Below are positions 6,792-13,086 of a stretch of 17,048 bases of DNA, in pieces (position 1 is the first letter of the stretch; the number at the start of each line of letters is the position of its first letter). The stretch lies in contig JAPLWT010000039.1 in NCBI GenBank assembly GCA_026396455.1, positions 1 to 17,048 of the forward strand, given 5' to 3'. The DNA comes from Microcaldota archaeon (GTDB lineage: Archaea; Micrarchaeota; Micrarchaeia; Burarchaeales; Fermentimicrarchaeaceae). The position numbers and the translations under genes were made by a program. The notes under the pieces are model-generated. The model saw only the letters and a program-made list of their open reading frames with translations, was not told where the DNA came from and searched no databases.

Positions 6792-7937
6792 ATGGACGAT
6801 GTCAGAGTGATTGGCGGTGGACCAACAGGCTGCCTAGCGGCCATGGAAGCTGCCAAGAGGAACTTGAATGTCACCGTATTCGAGGAGCATGGGAGTATTG
6901 GCTCACGCCTAAAATGCTCCGGCATTATCTCAAAAAAAGGCCTGGATACGCTCGGGGTAGACTACAAAAAATCGATTCTAAACGAGTTCCGCGGGACTAG
7001 GATCTACTCCCCCTCCCTAAATGAAATGAACGTTATCGCAAAGGACATCAAGGCATTTGCAATTGATAGGAAAGAGTTTGATACTAGATGCGCGGATGAG
7101 GCGGAGAATGCTGGCGCCAGGATACTGCTGAAGAAGAGAGCAGTGAGAAGCGATGTAACTTCAAAACTCCTAATTGGTGCTGATGGGGCGCTTTCGCAGG
7201 TCGCCAGGTGGTTCAGCTTCCCGGAAATGAATGAATTTGCTTTCTGCTACCAGGCAGATTTCCAGAATGCAGCTATAGAAGACAAGAGCCTGGTCAGCGT
7301 ATTCCTTTCAAATAAACTATTCCCGGGCTTTTTCGGATGGGCGATTCCTCTCAACGAATCAGAAGCAAGGGTTGGGCTTGGGGTTTTCAGGGATGTACGC
7401 AATGGGTATACCAGGAGCGTTAAGCATTACTTTGACCTTTTCACTAAGAAACATCCGATTGTTTCAAAAATTCTTAAAAAATCAAAGAGTGAAAACAGGC
7501 TGAGTGCCATCATCCCTCTTTCAACCAGAGATAAGACTGCAAGCGGGGATGTGCTCCTTGTTGGTGATGCGGCGGGTCAGGTCAAAGCAACAACTGGTGG
7601 AGGAGTCGTATTCGGTGGGAACTGTGCCAAGCTTGCAGGGAGCCTGGCACCCCGGATCATAGAGAGAAAGGATTCAAGCGATTACGAGCGGAGCTGGAAG
7701 AAAAAGTTCGGGGATGACCTGAGGTTGCATAAAAAACTTAGGGGATTCTATAATTCCCTGACTGACGGGCAGATTGATAGTTATCTCAGTCTAGCAAAGA
7801 AAACCGGTATGGAAAGGTTTCTTGCAAAGAATGGGGATATGGATAGCCCCACAGCAATGTTTAACCCGGCAGTTTCAGCTGCGCCCTTGCATGCAGTCAT
7901 GTTCAAAGCATTCAGTGCTATAATATCAAAAACATGA
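6792..7937 (+). CDS. Geranylgeranyl reductase family FAD protein (archaeal lipid saturation)
   Basis: FAD-dependent reductase that saturates the geranylgeranyl chains of archaeal membrane lipids; family members also reduce dolichol phosphate. 381 residues from the ATG at 6792. Seen: N-terminal FAD-binding GGGPTG (8-13), the KCSGIISK segment (41-48) typical of these reductases, GADG (129-132), and the second FAD motif GDAAGQVKATTGGGV beginning at residue 258. A TTG at 6777 would add five residues, but the ATG places the Rossmann strand normally. No Shine-Dalgarno site is seen at either start. The gene begins 41 bp after the tnpB stop, with no clear TATA box of its own, so it may depend on transcription entering from tnpB. 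Substrate (membrane lipid or polyprenyl phosphate) cannot be told from sequence. Confidence 0.9.
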   Translation: MDDVRVIGGGPTGCLAAMEAAKRNLNVTVFEEHGSIGSRLKCSGIISKKGLDTLGVDYKKSILNEFRGTRIYSPSLNEMNVIAKDIKAFAIDRKEFDTRCADEAENAGARILLKKRAVRSDVTSKLLIGADGALSQVARWFSFPEMNEFAFCYQADFQNAAIEDKSLVSVFLSNKLFPGFFGWAIPLNESEARVGLGVFRDVRNGYTRSVKHYFDLFTKKHPIVSKILKKSKSENRLSAIIPLSTRDKTASGDVLLVGDAAGQVKATTGGGVVFGGNCAKLAGSLAPRIIERKDSSDYERSWKKKFGDDLRLHKKLRGFYNSLTDGQIDSYLSLAKKTGMERFLAKNGDMDSPTAMFNPAVSAAPLHAVMFKAFSAIISKT

Positions 7938-7947
7938 AGTAAAAAGC

Positions 7948-9390
7948 CTAAGTTGTTGATCCCATTCTTTCATATAAATCAAGAGGCCCCCAACTGTCAA
8001 CGTACACGTAACTGGCATCTACGTACTCCATCGCTTCTCTCTCTATCCTACTTCCATTCCCGCACATGTCCGCAATATTCGGATGGTTTATTACAAAGTA
8101 CTTCGTATTCTGCCTCCGCAGAGGATTGAATACGAGCTCCTCATCCTCTTCCTTGCTCATGTTACATACATACCCCCCAAAAAAAGACATTCTCGTTGCA
8201 GGGTCCCTATCAGAAAGGTAGTACACCTCGCTGTTCACCCCAAACACGAATATCCTGTCATCCCTCTGCGTATTAGCTCTTATAAAATCACTTATGCCCT
8301 TCTGCTCCTCCCAAGATGGACTGAAGGCCATACCTCCCATAACATAAAATTCAAAAGCCAGGAATAACAGTGCCATAAAAATTATGAAAATAATTATTCC
8401 CGTGAAAATTTCCTTCTTCATCTTGCCTTTCAGTTTAAGAACATTCTCCACCCCCCTGCTTGCTAAAATCGAGAGAGCTGGCACAGCAAACAAGTAGTTA
8501 TGCCAATAGCCCCATCCCATCAGCGCAATGATAAGACCACTCAAAAGCCATAGGAAAATAGTTATATACCTCTTGTTCATCCGCCTTAAACCAATTACTG
8601 TAAGCAGTACAAACGGTAAGAAAAGAATAGCCATCATAACCCAAGTACTTACTACATCGCTAATGCTCTGCCACTTTGACCCAACGAGAGCGAGGAACAT
8701 CCAGTAGAATGCGTACTGCAGTGCAGAGTTTACGAATAGATAAATCACCATGGGGACTAAGATTACGCTCAAGCCGGCGGCAAACACCGCAGCACTCCTG
8801 CCCCATTCAAGCTTCTTCCCAGAGTTATACAACTCATAAATGACGGGGATAATCATGAATATGCATGTCTGTCTCACCGAGCATGCTGCTGCAAAAAGTA
8901 TACTAACGAGGAATATAACACTATAGCTGAGCTCAAAGCATACCAAACAGTAGAACATTGCAGCGATGAATAAGTTTGCAACAGGATCCGTCATTAACAC
9001 ATACCCGCAAAATCCCGGAAAAGCATTTATGAATATCATTATAGCCGCAGCAAGGAATCCACCCTTACGATTACTCAGCTTTTTTCCTATTAAATATACT
9101 AAAAATATTGTTAGGCTCACCATGAAAGCGGTGTAAACTCTCAGTTTGGCAATGTCATTCCCACATAAAAGGACTGCCGGAATCACTGAAATGTACATTC
9201 CAGGAGGCTTGTTCTCTATTATATCCCTGTACGGAACCCATCCCTCAATCATCTTTTTCGAAACCAAAAGGTACTGCCCCTCATCTATGAACAAAACATG
9301 GTAAAGCGGCTGGTAAAAAACTAGAACCAGGTTTAACAGAAACAGTAACATGAATACTGCAAAGTCGTTCCTATCCACATATAATCCCAT
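7948..9390 (-). CDS. GT39/ArnT-like membrane glycosyltransferase
   Basis: 480-residue polytopic membrane protein of the GT-C fold. Seen: a first membrane helix (about 9-27), then an outer loop with the acidic pair Asp36-Glu37 in FIDEGQY, followed by WVPYRDIIENKPPG (51-64). An acidic DE in loop 1 and a downstream KPP are the pattern of glycosyltransferase family 39 and ArnT-type enzymes, which use polyprenyl-phosphate sugars as donors. Many further hydrophobic helices reach to about residue 350, followed by a soluble tail (about 360-480). It probably adds a sugar to a lipid-linked glycan or protein on the outer membrane face, which fits aglB nearby. The ATG at 9390 is divergent from the prenyltransferase gene. 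Its 3' end is 10 bp from the convergent reductase gene. Exact acceptor unknown. Confidence 0.8.
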   Translation of the reverse strand: MGLYVDRNDFAVFMLLFLLNLVLVFYQPLYHVLFIDEGQYLLVSKKMIEGWVPYRDIIENKPPGMYISVIPAVLLCGNDIAKLRVYTAFMVSLTIFLVYLIGKKLSNRKGGFLAAAIMIFINAFPGFCGYVLMTDPVANLFIAAMFYCLVCFELSYSVIFLVSILFAAACSVRQTCIFMIIPVIYELYNSGKKLEWGRSAAVFAAGLSVILVPMVIYLFVNSALQYAFYWMFLALVGSKWQSISDVVSTWVMMAILFLPFVLLTVIGLRRMNKRYITIFLWLLSGLIIALMGWGYWHNYLFAVPALSILASRGVENVLKLKGKMKKEIFTGIIIFIIFMALLFLAFEFYVMGGMAFSPSWEEQKGISDFIRANTQRDDRIFVFGVNSEVYYLSDRDPATRMSFFGGYVCNMSKEEDEELVFNPLRRQNTKYFVINHPNIADMCGNGSRIEREAMEYVDASYVYVDSWGPLDLYERMGSTT

Positions 9391-9437
9391 GAGTTGGAAA
9401 TAATAAATACCTATGCAGGTGCGCCATTGTCAACAAT

Positions 9438-9445
9438 TATAAATC
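9438..9445 (+). promoter_or_regulatory. TATA box for the cis-prenyltransferase gene
   Basis: TTATAAAT lies about 24-28 bp upstream of the ATG at 9466, the right distance for a leaderless transcript. This supports 9466 over the longer reading from TTG at 9394, which would place the TATA box inside the gene. The box is nearly palindromic and might also serve the minus-strand glycosyltransferase, about 50 bp away. Confidence 0.6.
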
Positions 9446-9465
9446 CGAATTCCGATATCTACCCC

Positions 9466-10161
9466 ATGGAAAATCCACCATTCCACATTGCCATAATTCC
9501 CGATGGTAACAGAAGGTGGGCCAAGCAGCACGGGCTTCCTCTGATAGAAGGCCATAGGGTAGGAATAGACAAGCTTAGGAAGGTAATGGAGTGGTGCAGG
9601 AACATGGGCGTGCGCATGGTTACCTTCTGGGGCTTCTCCATGGAGAACTTTGAGAGGGATAAAAGTGAAGTTGAGTTGCTTATGAAGCTTTTTGAGGCTA
9701 AAATAGATGAGGTCAACAGGGAAGAGGTCCATAAGAACAAGATACGGCTAAGAGTTTTCGGCAGGAAGGAATTGCTCCCCAAAAAAGTTAGGGAGAAGAT
9801 TGAGCAGTTCGAAAAAGAAACTGAAAAATATGACAATTATTTCGTTAACATCCTACTCGCCTATGGCGGTAAGCAGGAAATTGTGGATGCATGTAATTCC
9901 ATAGTTGAAGATTTCAAGAAGGGCAGGATTGAATCTGTGACTGAGAAGACATTTGCAAACTACCTGTACACCAAGGACCTGCCCGACCCGGATTTGGTAA
10001 TACGCACATCTGGTGAGCAGAGAATCTCAGGCTTAATGCTTTGGCAGACATCGTACAGCGAGTTATACTTCTGCCCCAAGCTATGGCCTGATTTTTCAGA
10101 GCAGGATTTGAGGGATGCAATAAACGATTATGAGAACAGAAAAAGGAGGTTCGGCAAGTGA
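9466..10161 (+). CDS. uppS: cis-Prenyltransferase (polyprenyl diphosphate synthase, UppS family)
   Basis: Condenses isopentenyl diphosphate onto an allylic primer with Z geometry to make the long polyprenyl diphosphate used as a glycan carrier; cytoplasmic, membrane-associated. 231 residues from the chosen ATG. Seen: IPDGNRRWA with catalytic Asp13, the GHRVGIDKL helix (29-37), TFWGFSMENF (53-62), LLAYGGKQEI (130-139), and the C-terminal RTSGEQR (180-186) and SYSELYF (196-202) diphosphate and Mg-binding region. All key family motifs are present. The start at 9466 is chosen because of the TATA box at 9438 and because homologues begin just before the PDGNRRWA strand. Its stop overlaps the start of the DUF192 gene. 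It likely supplies the dolichol-type carrier for the AglB pathway. Chain length cannot be predicted. Confidence 0.93.
   Translation: MENPPFHIAIIPDGNRRWAKQHGLPLIEGHRVGIDKLRKVMEWCRNMGVRMVTFWGFSMENFERDKSEVELLMKLFEAKIDEVNREEVHKNKIRLRVFGRKELLPKKVREKIEQFEKETEKYDNYFVNILLAYGGKQEIVDACNSIVEDFKKGRIESVTEKTFANYLYTKDLPDPDLVIRTSGEQRISGLMLWQTSYSELYFCPKLWPDFSEQDLRDAINDYENRKRRFGK
10145..10150 (+). promoter_or_regulatory. Shine-Dalgarno site for the DUF192 gene
   Basis: GGAGGT lies 7 nt before the GTG start at 10158, inside the end of uppS. It decides the GTG start and shows that genes within operons here use Shine-Dalgarno initiation. Confidence 0.75.
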
Positions 10162-10496
10162 CTCTCACAAAAGAGTTTGAAATCGCAGACACTACTTTCA
10201 AGAGGACAAGGGGGCTGATGTTCAGAAGCAGTATTTCAAAACCGCTGCTCTTCATTATGCCTTCGGAATCAGCAGAACTCAGCTCGATCCACTCCCTTTT
10301 CGTATTCTTTCCCTTTGATGCAGTTTTCCTGAACTCAAAAGGAGTTGTTGTGGACATCAGGGAGCGCATAAAGCCATTCACATTAAAAATAACACCTGCT
10401 AAGCCTGCCAAGTATATACTTGAGATGGAGGCAGGTGGGGCTAAAAGGAGAAAAATACGCGTTGGCGACAGGCATCTCACGAAGGTATATATTTAA
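10158..10496 (+). CDS. DUF192 family protein
   Basis: 112-residue protein of the DUF192 family, of unknown biochemical function. Seen: RTRGLMFRSS near the N-terminus (15-24), the SIHSLFVFFPFDAVFL core (43-58), a KGVVVDI strand, and the closing VGDRHL. The match to the family's RGLMFR, FVFFP and GD pattern is clear. Starts with GTG that overlaps the uppS stop (GTGA), with a strong Shine-Dalgarno site 7 nt upstream, so it is translated with uppS. Many bacterial members carry a signal peptide; none is present here, so this one is expected to be cytoplasmic. The operon link to a prenyltransferase does not reveal its role. Confidence 0.85.
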   Translation: MTLTKEFEIADTTFKRTRGLMFRSSISKPLLFIMPSESAELSSIHSLFVFFPFDAVFLNSKGVVVDIRERIKPFTLKITPAKPAKYILEMEAGGAKRRKIRVGDRHLTKVYI

Positions 10497-10497
10497 A
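10488..10497 (+). promoter_or_regulatory. TATA box for the PAC2 gene
   Basis: TATATTTAAA overlaps the stop codon of the DUF192 gene and is centred about 25 bp before the ATG at 10517. The spacing fits a leaderless start, so the PAC2 gene probably has its own promoter. Confidence 0.6.
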
Positions 10498-10516
10498 TCA
10501 GTAACATAAACTCCTT

Positions 10517-11248
10517 ATGTCAGTCAAAATCATTGAGACTTCGGAGTTTGATTTGAAGAAGCCCATACTTGTTGAGGGCTTCCCAGGCATAGGGCTTGTC
10601 GGAACAATAGCATCAAGCTATCTGGTTGAGAAGCTCAAAATGGATTTGCTGGGCCACATAACCTCCGAGAAGTTTCCCCCCATAGCCGCAGTTCACAATA
10701 AAATTCCACTTCATCCAGCAAGAATATACAAATCCCAGAAGAACAATCTGCTTGTGCTTTTCTCTGAATTCATCATACCACTCCAAAGCATTCACGACCT
10801 TTCTGAGAAAATACTTGACTGGTGCATAGAGCGAGAGGTTAAGGAGATAATCTCCTTGGGCGGCATAGTCCTAAAAGACCAAGGGGATGTAGTATTCGGA
10901 ATAGCCAGCACTCCAAAACTTGTTGAGGAGCTTGAGGCAAATGGAATAAAAACAATAAAGGAAGGCGCCACTACGGGTGTAAGCGGTGTGCTTCTCGCTG
11001 ACTGCTACTCAAGGAAATTCCCAGCAGTCTCATTACTTGCAGACTCCAAACCCGAATTTCTGGACCCGAAAGCAGCAGCTCTAGTCATAGAAGCACTGAA
11101 GAAGCTAATAAACGTAAAAGTAAGCACAGAGGAGCTCATCTGCGAATCGGTGAACATAGAGGGAAGGATGAAAGAGATTATGTACAAGGCAAGGGATGCG
11201 CACAGCAACTACAAGAAGGTAGAGGAGATAGGGCCGATGTACGGTTGA
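10517..11248 (+). CDS. PAC2 family protein, putative proteasome assembly chaperone
   Basis: 243 residues, cytoplasmic. The N-terminal part has the PAC2 family signature: FDLKKPILVEGFPGIGLVGT (11-30), then a SEKFPPIA segment, and later LGGI and a conserved GATTGVSG loop (about 149-156). In archaea, members of this family (PbaA/PbaB type) act as chaperones or activators of the 20S proteasome; eukaryotic relatives help assemble the alpha ring. The C-terminus (about 190-243) is helical and charged, and ends in MYG. A C-terminal hydrophobic-Tyr-x tail is the general form used to dock on proteasome alpha rings, so this could bind the 20S core, but this is inference. No proteasome gene is in the window. 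Confidence 0.85.
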   Translation: MSVKIIETSEFDLKKPILVEGFPGIGLVGTIASSYLVEKLKMDLLGHITSEKFPPIAAVHNKIPLHPARIYKSQKNNLLVLFSEFIIPLQSIHDLSEKILDWCIEREVKEIISLGGIVLKDQGDVVFGIASTPKLVEELEANGIKTIKEGATTGVSGVLLADCYSRKFPAVSLLADSKPEFLDPKAAALVIEALKKLINVKVSTEELICESVNIEGRMKEIMYKARDAHSNYKKVEEIGPMYG

Positions 11249-11256
11249 TTTTAAAT
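11249..11256 (+). promoter_or_regulatory. TATA box for tRNA-Leu
   Basis: TTTTAAAT starts right after the stop of the PAC2 gene and is centred 30 bp upstream of the first base of the tRNA, the normal archaeal spacing. It gives the tRNA its own promoter in the 34-bp gap. Confidence 0.6.
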
Positions 11257-11282
11257 TCTCCCTTTTTCAAAACATTCTATAC

Positions 11283-11387
11283 GCGGGGGTGCCTGAGCCT
11301 GGTCTAAAGGGCAGGTGGCCATAAGCCTGCCAAACTTAAGATCCTGTGCACTTAGGTGCTACGTGGGTTCAAATCCCTCCCCCCGCA
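11283..11387 (+). tRNA. tRNA-Leu (anticodon UAA) interrupted by an 18-nt intron
   Basis: The gene spans 105 bp; the spliced tRNA is 87 nt. Acceptor GCGGGGG (11283-11289) pairs with CCCCCGC (11380-11386), discriminator A at 11387, CCA not encoded. The D-stem is CCT/AGG (11292-11294 with 11308-11310) with GG at 11301-11302. After removal of 11316-11333 the anticodon stem is CAGGA/TCCTG, perfectly paired, with loop CTTAAGA and anticodon TAA. A long variable arm, GCAC-TTAG-GTGC (11348-11359), confirms a type II tRNA. The T-arm is GTGGG-TTCAAAT-CCCTC with one T-T mismatch at the 50:64 pair. The 3' end lies 8 bp from the convergent DUF47 gene. Confidence 0.93.
11316..11333 (+). other. tRNA intron with bulge-helix-bulge splice motif, at non-canonical position 30/31
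   Basis: The 18-nt intron lies in the anticodon stem rather than at the usual 37/38. The precursor folds into a full bulge-helix-bulge. The central 4-bp helix is GGCA/TGCC (11310-11313 with 11328-11331). The two 3-nt bulges are GGT (11314-11316) and AAA (11332-11334), each cut after its second base. The inner helix is GGC/GCC (11317-11319 with 11325-11327) closed by loop CATAA. The outer helix is AAG/CTT (11307-11309 with 11335-11337). The cuts predicted by this fold are exactly those that restore the tRNA stem. Confidence 0.9.
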
Positions 11388-11395
11388 TTATCCGT

Positions 11396-12028
11396 TCACC
11401 AGAACTTCACCAGTATCAGTCTTATCTGGTCTGATGTGTCCTCGCAAGCATCTGCTATATTCTCAACAGACTGGAAGAGCGCATACATAAGAATTGCCTC
11501 TGCGCCAGGTCTGTTCTCCTTCAGCAGCACCTTCTGAGAGGCATAGTACTGGTCATCCACCGCTTCCTCTATTCTCTCCACCTTATGGGCCAGTTCCATC
11601 GCCCTCTCTTTATCTCTAGAAATTATCCTGTCAATGCATTCGTTGAGCTTCTCAATTGCCTCCTTGTCGTTCTCGCACATTTCAGCTATGAGCTTCTTCT
11701 CAGAGTCCCTCAGCTTCCCTATTACGGCAAGGTTCTTGCTCGCGGTATATATCCAGTCGTTTATTGAATCCGTCTCTTTTGCGAGGTGCATGAGATCCTC
11801 TTTATCCTGCTTTGCAAGCTCACCCTTCGCGAGCTGCTCCATTATATCCCTCCGTATCCCGTCCGCCTCCTTCTCAAACATCTTTATTCTGTCAAACTTC
11901 CGTCCCCCCTTCTCAACCATACTTACGAGCTCTTCTATGGATTTTTTGCCAAGCTCGAACTCTCTCTTGAACATCTCGAGGATCTTCTCCTCCCTTCTCT
12001 CACCAAACCATTCAGATATGCTAGTCAA
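11396..12028 (-). CDS. DUF47 / PhoU-like protein
   Basis: 210-residue, highly charged, almost wholly helical protein of the DUF47 (TIGR00153, PhoU-like) family. These proteins usually accompany phosphate or other ion transporters as regulators or accessory factors. Seen: repeated helical segments with acidic E/D-x3-D patterns, such as FEKEADGIRRDI (51-62), KETDSINDW (84-92) and the C-terminal SVENIADACEDTSDQI, matching PhoU-type metal-binding helices. The TTG start at 12028 is set by an AAGGAGGC site 8 nt upstream. The gene overlaps the ATPase stop by 8 bp, so it is the last gene of the ABC operon. Its partner here is an ABC importer rather than the usual Pit permease. Confidence 0.85.
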   Translation of the reverse strand: MTSISEWFGERREEKILEMFKREFELGKKSIEELVSMVEKGGRKFDRIKMFEKEADGIRRDIMEQLAKGELAKQDKEDLMHLAKETDSINDWIYTASKNLAVIGKLRDSEKKLIAEMCENDKEAIEKLNECIDRIISRDKERAMELAHKVERIEEAVDDQYYASQKVLLKENRPGAEAILMYALFQSVENIADACEDTSDQIRLILVKFW

Positions 12029-13082
12029 TTCTCAACGCCTCCTTCAGTCCCTCGTCGGGATACTTAAACAGTTTAACATCCTCGGGCTTGAAGCGCACGC
12101 AGACCTTCTCGCCCGATTCATATTCTCTTCCGCTGGGGAATCTTGAGATGACTGACTCACCCCCGATCCCTACCTCAACATAGGATAACCCCCCAAGAAA
12201 CCTGAAGTTCTTTACAACTCCCTCAGCTCCGTCATCCCCTACCTCCACTTTCTCAGGTCTAACGACAGCAACATACGCGCCAGGCTTGACCTTCGGGACT
12301 TCCATCTCCCAATTTAGCATTTTTAATTTGCAACATTTGCCCCAATCGGAAGCCGCTGCCTCTATAAAGTTCGCATCGCCAAGGAAATGGGCAACAAAGA
12401 GGTTTGTAGGATTCCTGTAAATCTCCTCGGGAGAGCCCACCTGCTCCACCCCTCCCCTCCTCATCACGACTATTTTGTCTGCAACTTCCATAGCCTCCTC
12501 CTGGTTGTGCGTGACATGGACTGCAGTGAGTTTCAGATCCTTTATCATCTTCCTCATCTCGCTCCTAAGCTCCGCACCTATCTTGGCATCAAGGGCAGAG
12601 AGCGGCTCATCCAGGAAGAGCAGGCTTGAGCCTGTTGTGAGCGCTCTTGCAACCGCCAACCTCTGCTGCATTCCTCCGGAGAGCTCAAGGGGGTACGCAT
12701 CATGCCTCGCGGCCAGCCTTACAAGGTTTAGCATCTCCTTTGCATTCCTCCTGCTCTCCTCAGAGTCCTTTCCTCTTACCACAGGCCCATAGATTGTGTT
12801 GTCAAAAACATTCAGGTGGGGGAATAAGGCATAGTTCTGGAAGACAAAGCCGATGTTCCTGTCCTCTGGCGGGAGATCCGTGACATCATGTCCATCTATG
12901 TAGACCTTTCCACCGGTCGGCTCCCACATACCTGCAATAATCTTCAGCAGAGTTGTCTTGCCGCATCCGCTCGGCCCAAGCAGCACCACATACTCCCCAT
13001 CATTTATCTCAAGGTTTATGCTCCTAAGTGCCTTTATGTTCCCGAAGAACTTTGAAATACCCACTACTTTCACGTTAGGCAT
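12021..13082 (-). CDS. ABC transporter ATP-binding protein (Fe3+/molybdate/sulfate-type importer family)
   Basis: 353 residues: a nucleotide-binding domain (about 1-235) plus a C-terminal TOBE-like regulatory domain. Seen: Walker A GPSGCGKTT (36-44), Q-loop Gln82 in FQNYALFPHL, signature LSGGMQQ (134-140), Walker B LLFLDEP (154-160), and switch His192 in VHVTHNQEEAMEVAD. This arrangement is that of the CUT1/FbpC/PotA/ModC group, which powers import of ferric ion, oxyanions, thiamine or polyamines. The ATG at 13082 lies 4 bp after the permease stop, with an AGGAGGAA site at 13091-13098. The substrate cannot be assigned because no binding protein gene is visible. Confidence 0.92.
   Translation of the reverse strand: MPNVKVVGISKFFGNIKALRSINLEINDGEYVVLLGPSGCGKTTLLKIIAGMWEPTGGKVYIDGHDVTDLPPEDRNIGFVFQNYALFPHLNVFDNTIYGPVVRGKDSEESRRNAKEMLNLVRLAARHDAYPLELSGGMQQRLAVARALTTGSSLLFLDEPLSALDAKIGAELRSEMRKMIKDLKLTAVHVTHNQEEAMEVADKIVVMRRGGVEQVGSPEEIYRNPTNLFVAHFLGDANFIEAAASDWGKCCKLKMLNWEMEVPKVKPGAYVAVVRPEKVEVGDDGAEGVVKNFRFLGGLSYVEVGIGGESVISRFPSGREYESGEKVCVRFKPEDVKLFKYPDEGLKEALRID
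12037..12044 (-). promoter_or_regulatory. Shine-Dalgarno site for the DUF47 gene
   Basis: On the minus strand AAGGAGGC stands 8 nt before the TTG at 12028, inside the end of the ATPase gene. It supports the TTG start, since no ATG is available near the N-terminus. Confidence 0.75.
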
Positions 13083-13086
13083 TGAC

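Noticed and set aside
9394..9465. N-terminal extension of the cis-prenyltransferase from TTG at 9394
   Set aside because: The TATA box at 9438 would lie inside it, the residues do not match the family, and the ATG at 9466 gives the normal start before IPDGNRRWA.
11310..11331. A hairpin with CAT in its loop that could be read as a tRNA-Met or tRNA-Ile2 anticodon arm
   Set aside because: The loop is not 7 nt and the rest of the tRNA cannot fold around it; the long variable arm and the restored CTTAAGA loop point to tRNA-Leu(UAA) with an intron.
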